In this document: positions 20,961 through 31,926 of the stretch, piece after piece
How positions within the stretch are numbered: the first letter of the stretch is position 1
Layout of the letters: the number at the start of each line of letters is the position of its first letter
Source of the DNA: Limanda limanda
Taxonomy: Eukaryota; Chordata; Actinopteri; Pleuronectiformes; Pleuronectidae
Assembly (NCBI RefSeq): GCF_963576545.1
Contig: NC_083649.1
Location: 3,242,406-3,306,405, forward strand
Reading direction: 5' to 3'
Length of the DNA stretch: 64,000 bases
Program-made: the position numbers and the translations under genes
Notes under the pieces: generated by a model
Databases searched by the model: none
What the model saw: only the letters and a program-made list of their open reading frames with translations
Told to the model about the DNA's origin: nothing

Positions 20961-22555
20961 ATGTCAATGATTAACGTCCCTCATTGGTCTGAGGACATCT
21001 CAACCTGTACGGTGCTAGCTGTCAATCACACTGTGGTATCCACCCCCCCCCGATACATATGATACTTTATGATCTCTCTATATTTATGTTACGGATCTGG
21101 ACCCTTGTTGTCGTGGTTATAAGAAACTAGCAAGTCTGAGTTTTTTAACTCCCATTTTTCAACTGTTGAAATAAAAGATTTAAGATTTGTATCAAGGATT
21201 ATTTCTCCTTAATATTGTTGGCAGATGTTTTTAACAGACAGATGTGGAAAATAGCGATGATTTACCCACTTTGTGTGGTGAAAAGCAAGAATGCTGCGAA
21301 AGACTAAAACACAAAACCTCTGTACCTGTTTGCATGTTGTAATTTAAAATGTTTTTAAAAAATCCAAATAATTACAAAGTTGTTCTCTTTTCTGCTTCCA
21401 CCTGAACTCTCGGTCCTGAATAAACCAACGCACGGTGTTTTGTAATTTACCGTCCTCCGGTGTTTTTTGCTCTCGGGCAGGCGAATAAATCACTGGTGTG
21501 ATAACAGCCGTGCGCTCGTGAATAAACACGGAGAATCTGCCGCAATGAACATTATTCAGTTGCTTTTATTTTCCATTCAAGGACATCTGCTTCTTTCCAA
21601 ACCGTTTAAATTAGAGTTTTATCCCTGAAATGAGTCATTGAAAGTAGTTATTCTGCAACGCAAACGGAGACAATCTCCAGCTAATGGAACAAACAACACC
21701 TATTCATGCTCTGTGTGTGTGTGTGTCTGTGTGTGTGTGTGTGTTCGTGTGTGTGTGTGTTCGTGTGTAAAAACATTAGGACGAGACCGATACATCAGCC
21801 TGCCACATTTGTTTTATTGACCCTCTTCTTCATGTGATTATTTTTGCCTTTTCATTGCTTTAAATAAATAGTCGCCTCTAAAATGCAGTAACTTCTGGAG
21901 TTAAGCAAAATGACGAATTTAAACGACCTTGATTGTGGGGGGAGTTTGTCTCCTCGGTGGACGGAGACGGATCCTCGGTCCTCGGTCCTCGGGGTCGGGT
22001 CGTCTCCAGCCCGAGCAGATGGTCTGAGACTCAGACATCTTGCAGAGCAGCAGCGTTGATGCATGAAGCCAAGATTTACTGACTCCTACACAGACTCGGC
22101 TGGAAAATCAAAATGAGGAGGATTCTTTATTTTATTTGCATTTAGAGCAAAAAGTTAAACTAAGGCCGAATCCACAGAACATCAAAATAAAACGATCTCT
22201 GTGCACAAGAGCGTTTTTGGCTCGGTATCAGTTTTAAGATCAAATAAGATGAGATAGTGGCTAAAGTTAAAATATAGGTTTAGCATTTCTGGACTTCCTG
22301 ATGATCGTTGTTGTGTGATCGTTCTCTGAGAGCATCACGTGTGATCTGCTGACGTCATCAATCTTTCATGTATTGATGAACAATCCTCTGCAGGTTTTCA
22401 TCCACTCAGAAACTCCTGTTTGTGGGAAATTAAATGGATTGAAGATTCATTTCAATCTGTCTCCTGGATCAGATCCAGGTTTTCATTTCTGCTCAGATGC
22501 TTCGAGTCGCTGATCTGCTGCAGAGAGTTCACGCCCACAACATGTTCACTTTCCC
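20961..22555. other. Gene-free DNA with GT array
   Basis: GT-rich array at 21711-21768 and a C run at 21043-21051. No exon supported. Confidence 0.4.
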
Positions 22556-22669
22556 TCAGAATCAGAATCAGAATCAGAATCAAAAGGTATTTATTGCCAA
22601 GTAGGGTTACACCTGCCTGGAATTTGCTCTGGTTATTGGTGCATACAATGAACATAGAAACATAAAAAC
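22556..22669. repeat. (TCAGAA)-tailed dispersed repeat, interrupted
   Basis: Four 'tcagaa' units lead into 'ggtatttattgccaagtag' and an A-rich block that continues after the hAT MITE at 22907-22960. Similar in layout to 5246-5400. Probably the end of a non-LTR retrotransposon. Confidence 0.5.
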
Positions 22670-22898
22670 TAGGGCTGGGCAAGTTAACTCGTTTTAATCG
22701 AGCTAACTCAAGTGATGAGTTAACTCGATTGTTTATCCGCCAATTATTTTCTTTTTTCCTGTTCTGCAGCAGTCAGCAACAGACTTTCACAAAATAAAAG
22801 CCTGACCTTCACAATAAAACAATAAATAATCAAACCTGAGTGAATGCGAGATAAAATAATTAATCGAGTTAACTCATCACTTAACTTGCCCAGCCCTA
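22670..22898. mobile_element. Short hAT MITE nested in a retrotransposon tail
   Basis: 229-bp element with ends TAGGGCTGGGCAAGTTAA and TTAACTTGCCCAGCCCTA, exact inverted repeats, flanked by the perfect 8-bp duplication ATAAAAAC (22662-22669 and 22899-22906). Subterminal 'gagttaactcg' palindromes are repeated. No ORF. It interrupts the dispersed repeat described at 22556, so it is the younger insertion. Confidence 0.93.
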
Positions 22899-24656
22899 AT
22901 AAAAACACAATAAATACAATAAAACAATAAAAAACAATATATATTCACTCACTATTTACTTCTTATTTACTCACCTTTTCTAATATTTATACAAAGTAAC
23001 ATTTATTTAGACATAAACATATCTATATAAAAATAAATAAAAGATAAAAGATATAAAAAGTGAAGTAACAGTGAACATTCACAGATTCCCTTCAGATTCC
23101 CTTCATTCACAGATCTCTCCCCTCATTATTTTAAACTCACTGTTAAAGGATGATCCCCATGACGGGTTTGGATTTTATTGATCCGAATAAAGGTTGAAAT
23201 TGACGACACAGTTTGCTTCTCACGGGCGCTCGTGTGTCTCTTTTCGGTCGTTCTGTCTTTTTTTTTATTTGAGCTCAGTGGCGATAAAACCAGAAACCTC
23301 CCGGTGGCTCCGAGCTGCTCTGTCTGCTCAGGTCAGTGTGATGATACCAACCAGGCATGGAGGCTGTTATCAGGGTTTATGTGTCATGGAGAGCCGAGGT
23401 TTTCATTCACACTGATTATCTCTGCAGCCAACCCCCCCCCCCCCCCCCTCTTTATGTGAACAGGTGCTTATCACTCGGTTGAGTCTGTGGTTAGGAACCC
23501 ATGATGTGGAAGAACATCGGTTTCAGATCAGATCTCAACTCCCTCACATGGGGTCGTTCAAAGCAGATATTACAGGAAACAGAAATTTTGTAATCGCCTC
23601 AAACCCCATTCCGGTCTTTTTATCCCACTAATGCCTGATGGTGCAAATACTACACATACCATGAAGGTATTGGAAGTACTCTGCAGCCATCTAGAGGTCG
23701 GAGTGGAAAATACATACTAGCCCCTTGGTACTGGGCAGCAAAGTTATTTTGAGATACTGAGCTGTATTTGAAATACTGTGATGATGGAACAGCAATGATT
23801 GTACAGAAACATATGTTGTTATTCCATTTCAAGCAAAAGCAGCATCAATATAATAATCTTCATACCAGAGACTGGAAAATTTGTTAAATTACGGTTATGC
23901 CCCATTATGCCGAATGTCGCTAATTTGCCTCATATATAAATTTCATATCTATTGTATATGCTATATTGAAATTAACAATCTCCACTTAATTTAGCATCTG
24001 TATGACAGCCAAAAACACAAATAATATTTTTTTTAAATCATAAGGGGTTAATTCAGGCAATAAGGGGATAACTGGTTTGTCTAACTGGTGAGAAATGTGT
24101 CAATATTTACGTTAAATCAAGTATCTGGTTATGAATGGGTCAAATTAGAATTTAGACTTTACGATGGCGTCAGGAAATAAAGTTCAATAATCCAATGATT
24201 ATGAGATGACGTGCAATTTTTAAGGTGTTTAGGTCTATTCTGTCTATAGTTGTTGTGTTACGTTACAGATTGCGTTCTGCTGTGAACTTCTTGTTGTGTC
24301 TGAATGACGATAAAGTTAACTTCTACTTTGACTTTGAAGGAATCACCAATCGGATTTATTCTCTATAGCGACTTAGAATATGTGTCGTAGGTTTTTATAC
24401 AGATTCCTCCAGTGGCCGTCAGGAGACTTCACCTCAAATCAAAAGTTGTGCGAGTCGTGGTTCATCGAGAGGAGGTCAGAGGAAGTTGGTTTGGATTCAT
24501 CCTCTGGGGATCACGAATGTCTCGGACCAAGTGATGAGCTGAGACCAAACAGCCACCACAGTGTGAATCGCTCTCTTTGCTCCTCTGGACATAAAGTGAT
24601 GAGTTAGAAATGAAAAGGATTGAAGCTCGAACAGAGAACAGGACGAACTCTCTTTT

Positions 24657-24658
<2 letters not shown>

Positions 24659-24732
<74 letters not shown>
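24659..24732. repeat. (GT)n microsatellite
   Basis: About 36 perfect GT units. Confidence 0.97.
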
Positions 24733-24733
<1 letters not shown>

Positions 24734-25167
24734 AGCAGAGAAAGATCAGCGGAGGGAATTGAACTCCCAGAAAAGCTGTCATAATCATTCAGCACTAATA
24801 ACCAGGAAATGAAACTGGACACCACATTAACCCGGCGGAGCGTTCGCTTGCTCTCTGTCAAATCCCCACATCAGCTCTAATGGTCATGAGGCGTCGAGCT
24901 CGGCCCTCAACCTGTCTCCGACCACAGGGGGGGGGGGGAGTCGAGACCACAGACGCCTGCGAGCTCTGACGCTGTTCAACACGACGCCCGAGACAAACAG
25001 GTTAACCTCCCGGAGCAGATGGGAACCGAACTTTATTCTCGCTTCGCCAAACCTACGTCCAGCACTGGAGGAAGTTCTGGATGCTGCCATTATCACTCAC
25101 CTATGGGGGGGGGTTGACTTGTTGGTAATTCTTTAAACCGGTCGTCTGCAATCACGTCACTTACTTA

Positions 25168-25347
25168 TCACATAGGATGAAGAATTCTGTGCAATGCGTA
25201 TCCAATAAATCCCCCGAGACGATCACAGGACACAACGGTCGAACCTTTTAAAGACTTTTGCCTCTTTGGGACATTTTTAAAAAACTCTTCCACCGTCGCC
25301 ATGTTTGTCGTTGTCTGAGACTCTCGCAGTGCAGCGCCCTCTGGTGG
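25168..25347 (-). other. Candidate 44-aa ORF next to a CTCF-like site
   Basis: On the minus strand an ATG in good context (AAACATGGCG, ATG at 25302) opens MATVEEFFKNVPKRQKSLKG and ends at TGA 25168-25170. 31 bp upstream on the same strand lies CCACCAGAGGGCGCT (25333-25347), a perfect CTCF core. No splice donor was identified and no family recognised. It could be the 5' end of a decayed mobile-element gene or a chance frame. Confidence 0.25.
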
Positions 25348-26449
25348 ATGCAACAGCCGTACCAACGTAAAGAATGCGTGCATCATTTGAAACAGATCTC
25401 ATTTCGTACGTAGTTAACATATAACAGCAGACAAATATAGCTGCCTGACAGGTTTTTCACTCTCGCTCCTAAACTCCTAAACTCCATAACTGTTGCTATG
25501 TTGCTAAAATCATGCTGTAGACGGATTGTTATTTTTGTCATGATCATACACCTGTATGTTTTATTCTTTTGATTATGTCGAGACTTTATTTAGTCTCGAA
25601 GGGGGGTTTATGTCGTGTATTTTAGCTAATAACTCTTTTTAACATGGTTATAAACCACAATGACACATGTTGATTCTCAAATTCTCACACTCGTTACACA
25701 CTATGGAATGTATGCGTTAACCCACTCCTACAACACACAGCGACCTCTCGGCTAACCAGAATATACTTCATTACACAAACACACACACACACTCTCCATC
25801 AGAGCTGCAGGTTGTGGGAGGAGCCCAGGGACAAAATCTACAAAGTCTGAATTTCTCCTCTTTTCTCTCCTGAAGATATTCTCTGTCTTTCTTTCTCTCC
25901 AGTGATGAAATGCAGTATTGGGCCTTTTTTTTTTATTCTTTATAAATGACTGACTGAGCCTCTTATTGAAACTGACTTTCACACTTCACTTCACTAAACC
26001 TCTAAAACTTAATCTAATTTTGCTTTCTGCAGACGGAGCCGCTGCCTCTCTTGGACTTTGCATTCCTCCAGGAGCACAGAGAGCTGCAGTCTGTCACAAG
26101 TCTCTTCTGTTGAGGATTTTCTTTGCCAAATTCGTTTCTTTGAGGACATTCGTTCTCGAGCCAGAGACGAGGAGGACGAACCTGTGCTGGAATTTGATTT
26201 TAATTTGCCAGTTGAGAAACAATAATACAAATCCTCTCCAGACTCTTCACAAACACATTTTGTTGCTGTCGTGTTTCAGTCTGTTTTCGGGAAGTGGGCG
26301 TTCCTCTAAATTCTTCTGTGGACCTCGTTTCAGAAAAGAAAATTGTTCTGTCAGACATGGGACACATAAAAATATGTTGCTGTCAAATTTATAGACGTTA
26401 TAATTTCCAATGATTCTCTGAGCCTTTCCAAAACTCTTTGAGCCTTTAT

Positions 26450-26770
26450 GTTTTTATGTTGTCCATCAGTTCTAGTCTTGTGAACACAATATCTCAAGAA
26501 TACTTTTAGGGACTTTCTTCACATTTGTTTGAAACGTACAGTTGGACTCAAAGATGAACTGGTTTGATTTTGGTGGTCAAAGGTCGCTGTGACCTCACAA
26601 ATCCCTCCTTTGCCTTGTGAATGTGTTAGACGACCCTTTCACATTTGGCACTAATGTTCGTGTGGAGTCAAAGATAAATTGATCAGATTTCGGTGGTTCA
26701 AGGTCGAAGGTCAAGGTCACAGTGGCTTCTTAAACGTGACATCTCAAATCTGCCTTTTTTTATTATTTTG
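26450..26770 (+). repeat. AGGTCA-rich teleost repeat, small copy
   Basis: Same family as the array at 34.9-36.5 kb: 'gtgaacacaatatctcaag', 'ggtcaaaggtcgctgtgacctcaca', 'catttggcactaatgttc' and 'gaaggtcaaggtcacagtgg' are all shared with it at moderate identity. One and a half units are present. Confidence 0.7.
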
Positions 26771-27948
26771 ACCAGTGACTTCCTATAGCTCTGGAACAAT
26801 ATGAGACTGAAACTTGCTGGATGTGTTTGCTCTGATCCTTATGTGAGGTTGAGTTATTAAACTCTGTGATTTCACTTTAGCTAATTTTCATATTGAAAAC
26901 AAACCTCGAAATGTTTCCTGTTTTATTTTGAAATGCTCACCAGTGTCATCATTGGATTCGATTTCCTGTCTGATCCCTGTTTTTCTTGCTCGGCATACAG
27001 ATCTCTGTTGATTTCAGATATATTATATATTAAAAGAAAAGAGATCACATGTATAACTCACTGTAAAACGTGGATAATTTTCCCTTTTAAAACAGTGCTT
27101 GGATTTATAACCAGCTTTACTTGATTCTCTTGTTTCAGTTTCTTTAATTCTCTGCAACTTAATTACGTTTCATTCTCTTGCATAACGAGTGTTTTCACTC
27201 CCCCACAGAAACGTCTGGGGACGCAGGGATTGACGAATCACTTGACGTCTCAATCAAATCCAGTTTCCCAAATATCCAACCCTCCACCCTCCCCCCCCCC
27301 CCCCCCCCGAGTCAATACTCACTCTCTGTCAGCCAGGCAGAAGGAGGTTTTCTCAGACCGGAGGATGAACTTATTCAGCCTCCTTGTTTATGTGAATATC
27401 GAGAGGGAGGAAGCTGACGTTCAAAGCTTTGAAATAAACGATTCCCAGACAAAGTTCGGTGACTTCAGAGGACTTCAGCTGACTTTCACAGTCTGTCTGG
27501 TCACATTTTAAGATTCTCAGACGTTTGATGATTGATCACTATCCTGTCAAACGTCAGAGGAAACTCTGTCTTCTGAAAAGAGGCATTAGCCCGGCTGGAT
27601 TATTGATTCTGTGGTCCACTGAATGATTTAATGTTTAAAGTTTGAAGCACTTTGAGGTTTCTGCTCAGAACATCTTTTTGTTTCTGGACGTCACAGGCGT
27701 CATGTAGCAGCTGAAGAGGTTTTCATGTCTTTCAGAGCTTCGCCTGCAGCTGGAAACGTTTCAGCGGCTCAATCACTCAGGTGTTCTGACATCACCTGTC
27801 AGGAGGATTTCATCAGAGCAGTTATTGCTGCAGCTGCTTGTTCTACAGACCACAGACTCCGTCCTGCTCCGGTACCAGGCTCTGCTCGCCGGGTGTCTTC
27901 ATGGTGTCAACCCGGCTGCAGGGATCTGCTCCTGTTCAGCCCTGTTGG
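26771..27948. other. Gene-free DNA
   Basis: A poly(C) run at 27291-27308; otherwise nothing recognised. Confidence 0.4.
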
Positions 27949-27956
27949 GTGGTGGC

Positions 27957-28795
27957 TAGGGTTGAAAAATTCCGAGAATATTCAAAGTTGGAAACTTTCC
28001 ATGGGAATAAACGGGAATAAACGGAAATTAACGGGAATTAACGGGAATAAACTGGAAATGTTGTGGGTAATTTATACTAACTGCATTTACCTTGTCATAT
28101 TCAGACATAAATATAAACATTTTGTTTTGTCATAGGCTGATTTGAGCCCTGAGGAAACTTTGGGCACTTGACTATATGCTTCTGCATCGTTGTGTCATTC
28201 TTAACATAGGTCTTTGCACAGTATTTGCAAATGTACACAGCCTTTCCTTCTACATTGGATGAGGTGAAATGTCTCCACACATGAGAGAGTGCACGTGGCA
28301 TTGTTCTGTAGAATAAGATGAGAAAAAAGTTTGTAAAAAAACACTAATGCAATGCCAGAGATATAAAGAGTTAGCCAAACAATTGGAATCGTCTGTAAAC
28401 ATATTTTACAATTGATGGATAAATGAATGTAAATAGTCTAGATGAACAGATGAACAATCCTCAATCAGCATGCTAATATATTTTCCCCAGTAATATCATG
28501 GAAACTTACCTGACTAGTCCTGCACACTACAGCAGGTCTCAATAGCCCTGCTGTAGAGTGAAGCATGCTGGGAGTTATCTGTGCATGTGATGGAAGAATG
28601 CACAGTGGAGGGTTGAAACTCAACGTTCCATACATCTTTAAAATAGAGTTTTGAATGATGTTGTTATTGCTCAGCGTTTCATTTTGCGTATTTTTTTTCC
28701 AAAATTCCCCAAATTCCCGAGCTAAACTTCCCATGGAAAGTTTCCGAAGGGTTGCCGGAAATTTACCGGAAACTTTCCGCCCCTTTGCAACCCTA
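27957..28795 (-). mobile_element. BED-only hAT-like element, copy 3 (839 bp)
   Basis: Ends TAGGGTTGAAAAATTCC (left) and CCCTTTGCAACCCTA (right); flanks GTGGTGGC (27949-27956) and GTGGTGAT (28796-28803) match at 6 of 8, consistent with a slightly decayed TSD. The interior contains the hairpin segment (28531-28564, with some mismatches), the donor-like segment and the BED ORF. Same orientation as copies 1 and 2. Confidence 0.9.
28101..28301 (-). CDS. BED-type zinc-finger peptide of hAT element, copy 3
   Basis: ORF of 66 codons from ATG at 28301 with all zinc ligands kept. A TGT-to-TGA change trims the last two residues, and Q59 has become Lys. The finger itself is unchanged from the other copies. 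Confidence 0.6.
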   Translation of the reverse strand: MPRALSHVWRHFTSSNVEGKAVYICKYCAKTYVKNDTTMQKHIVKCPKFPQGSNQPMTKQNVYIYV

Positions 28796-29460
28796 GTGGT
28801 GATGCCGAGCCAACAGTCGACTTCATCCCTGAAGTGCTGGGTGGAGGTCAGAGGTCAGAGGTCAGGTGCAGGACAGTCAGGTTCCTCCAAACTAAACTGG
28901 AGAACGTTCATGGTTCTGTCTTCATGCACAGGGACGATGTTTTCAGAAGCATTTCAATTTCCCTTCATTGGAACTAAAGCTACGAAACCAAAAATATCTC
29001 CAGATTGTGGCAACATACTTTTAACTACATTATATTTAGATCAATCACATTTTATCAACTCACCCAAGGACAAAGGTGATTTGTTCCAGATTTGATCCAG
29101 TGAATAATCTAGCTTTTATGAATCAAAAATATGATGTTTGGGGCAATAATCATTATTCAGTTACTCTGGTGTCAAATATTTCTGTCAGATACATCAGAGA
29201 ATGAATATTTTTTGCTTGTGTTTATTGTCTTGTGGGTTTTACGTGTCTGATCTTTATGCATCTTTGTCACTTAGTGCAGGTAGTATTAAATTATCTTGCA
29301 TCTGGAGGAAAAGTATTTTTTTTAACTAAAATGAACAATGAGAATATTTATTGAAAGATCAAATAAGTCTGTATGTTTCTGATCTTATTTAAATTTTGTG
29401 TTTAGTGTGAATTACCTTCTTGTTTTTCTACCTCTTTCAATTCCACTGAGCCTGTGACCA

Positions 29461-29535
29461 GAGGAGGAGGAGGAGGAGGAGGAGGAGGAGGAGGAGGAGG
29501 AGGAGGAGGAGGAGGAGGAGGAGGAGGAGGAGGAG
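29461..29535. repeat. (GAG)n microsatellite
   Basis: About 25 perfect GAG units. Confidence 0.97.
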
Positions 29536-29661
29536 TTATGAAGCGGCGGTTTGCTCGATCGACGTAAATCCCCGCCACATTCAGAGGCTGCAGGTTTCAT
29601 CCATAATTCATGTCGGAAGACGCCGAACAGATTGAATTGTCACAACTCAGGCGAGAAGCAA

Positions 29662-29803
29662 GGAAGAGGAGGAGGAGGAGGAGGAGGAGGAGGAGGAGGA
29701 GGAGGAGGAGGAGGAGGAGGAGGAGGAGGAGGAGGAGGAGGAGGAGGAGGAGGAGGAGGAGGAAGAGGAGGAAGAGGAGGAGGAGGAGGAGGAGGAGGGA
29801 GGA
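29662..29803. repeat. (GAG)n microsatellite, long
   Basis: About 46 units with a few GAA interruptions, 127 bp from the previous array. It yields poly-Gly, poly-Arg and poly-Glu frames that are not genes. Confidence 0.97.
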
Positions 29804-31118
29804 ATGAGCTGCTCTCTCTCCCTCTCCCTCAGAGTCCCGAGGAGGAATAGACTGAAAAGATGTTAATATGTATTAGGATCATGAGTTGGCACCGGGGAGA
29901 CGCCTCCAGTCCCTGTTTAGCAAACACTCAGCAGATCCTGACCTTTGACCTCCCAGAGGAAGAGGCAGGAATGAGAAGAGAAGCAGCTGCAGGGATGTTT
30001 ACACGCTCGTCTTCTGTCTTTGTGTTTTATTACACTTAATAATGAATGTTTCCCTGCATGGACACAACAGTAAGTGATGTGGATCATGTTTGAAACCAGC
30101 TGTTCATCTCACTTCTAATGGGTTTTAACATTCATACATTCATTTTAACATTTACCAACTAATGTGAGGGGTAAATAAACATCTTAATATTGAACGTCAA
30201 CATTTCGCAGCTATATGTTCAGTATTATTTAGTTTAATTGTGCCCTGAAGTATTGGCATTAATATTCTAAAGATATGTTAAACTTGTCTCCTAGGAACTA
30301 ACTTTTTCTGCATCGATTTTTTCCCCTTCAGATTTTGAGTTGAACAAATATTTTCTTTATGAATCTTCAGACAGCTCGAGCAGTTATTCATCTACAGAAA
30401 TGATCACATTCTTTTCCAGTTGAAGTGAGAGACCCTGACCCAGAAAGTCCCTGAATGCACCTTCTCTTGGATAAATGTTTTTCTGTTCACATCCTTTCAT
30501 TAGAAATTAATTGTCCATTCAAAAAGGGACATGTGACTTTATGTCTTCAGGTTAGAAACTTGTAAACGTGGACGGCTCTATTTTAGCAATCTAAATGCAA
30601 ATATATGACATTTAGTTTGGGTCCAAATCAATTTGTGCTCATTCAATAGTGGAAAGTAAAGTTGCAGCAGCAAACACATGGTTCAAAATGTTCCTAAATA
30701 GTTCCTTAATTCATATGTTTTGGACACAACATGTAATAAATCCATCAGGGAATGTGGGTTCTTGAACGTGGTACATCGCTTTGCACCACTTTTCCACAGG
30801 AGCACACCATGTCCTTAACACCTTAACAACCTTCTCGTCTCCACCGGGCTCAGGTTGTAGTGTGCATGCAGATACTCTGATGGAACCTGATGTTTATGGA
30901 ACACACACCACGTCTGCTCGTCCAACACAAAATGTCAGAGGAGCTCCAGGGTCACGCTGGGCAAAACGAGCATTTATTCAATTAGCGCCTGGAATTCGCT
31001 GCGGACGCTGGACGGACGTCTGAAGACACGGAGGTCAGAGGTCAGAGGTGTGAGGTGTGAAGGTGGAGGAAGGATTCAGCTTTCAGTCCGAGGATTATTT
31101 GACTTCAGGGCCACAGAC

Positions 31119-31918
31119 CAGAGGTGTAAAAAGTACTGAAATATTGTACTCAAGTAAAAGTACCTTTACTTTGATGAAATTTTACTTAAGTACGAGTAAA
31201 AGTACCCATCTAAAAATCTACTCATGTGAAAGTAAAAAGTAGTTCATTTAAAATGTACTTTACGTTAAAGTTACTTAGTTACTTCCAACAACTTGATGGG
31301 GGCCGCTCCTATACAGTGCAAAAAAGGACAAGGCGTCATAAATCCAATCCAAAAACAGTTATTTTTCATTTAAGGAGAATCTTTACAAATATAAGTGCAA
31401 TGACATTAAACATGTCAAACATTAAACATTTAACATGTCATCACAACATTTAAGAACTTTTGGGAGGACACGACAGGTTCAGTTCATTTCATAGTTTTAA
31501 GGTGGAAAGTGAAAATGAAAGACTTAACTTGTTTTTTAAAGAACTTTATCCATCACTACCCCTTGCCTTAAACTGTACTTCATATGTAACAATTACTAAA
31601 ATAAATGTTTTTTTAGTTTGTTTTATTATTGCTAATTTTGCGTGTTTATTTATTCATACTCTGCACACAAAATGCACAACAAATCAAAGTTTTGATACAT
31701 TTATTTTGAAATGGTGTCTTTTATTTTGAAAAGTCACTTCCTGAATAATACGGAAAAGATCATTTCCAATGTAGCGAAGTACAATACATTAGTCAAAATC
31801 TACTTGAGTAAAAGTAAAATTACCCATTTCAAAAACTACTCAAAAAACCACAAAGTACACCAAAAATCTACTCAATTACAGTAACGTGAGTAAATGTAAT
31901 TGTTACTTTACACCTCTG
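31119..31918. mobile_element. Non-autonomous hAT-like element (CAGAGGTGT ends), second copy
   Basis: 800-bp element starting CAGAGGTGTAAAAAGTACTG and ending GTTACTTTACACCTCTG, flanked by the exact duplication CCACAGAC (31111-31118 and 31919-31926). It shares ends and the 'acttaagtac / gtaaaagtac' internal style with the element at 691, but the middle parts differ. The middle (31300-31740) has an AT-rich stretch without a conserved transposase frame. Confidence 0.92.
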
Positions 31919-31926
31919 CCACAGAC

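Larger units (their letters stand above)
22960..26440. other. Gene-free DNA
   Basis: Contains poly(C) at 23432-23449, an AT-rich unrecognised block at 23560-24350, a long GT array at 24659-24732 and short G runs at 24928 and 25105. No gene structure was found apart from the weak open frame listed at 25168. Confidence 0.4.
28804..31110. other. Gene-free DNA with GAG arrays
   Basis: No exon supported. AGGTCAGAGGTCAGAGGTCA near 28846-28866 is a run of direct AGGTCA half-sites. The rest is mostly AT-rich unique DNA. Confidence 0.4.

Noticed and set aside
29551..29850. Poly-Gly/poly-Arg ORFs
   Set aside because: Frames of the GAG microsatellite.
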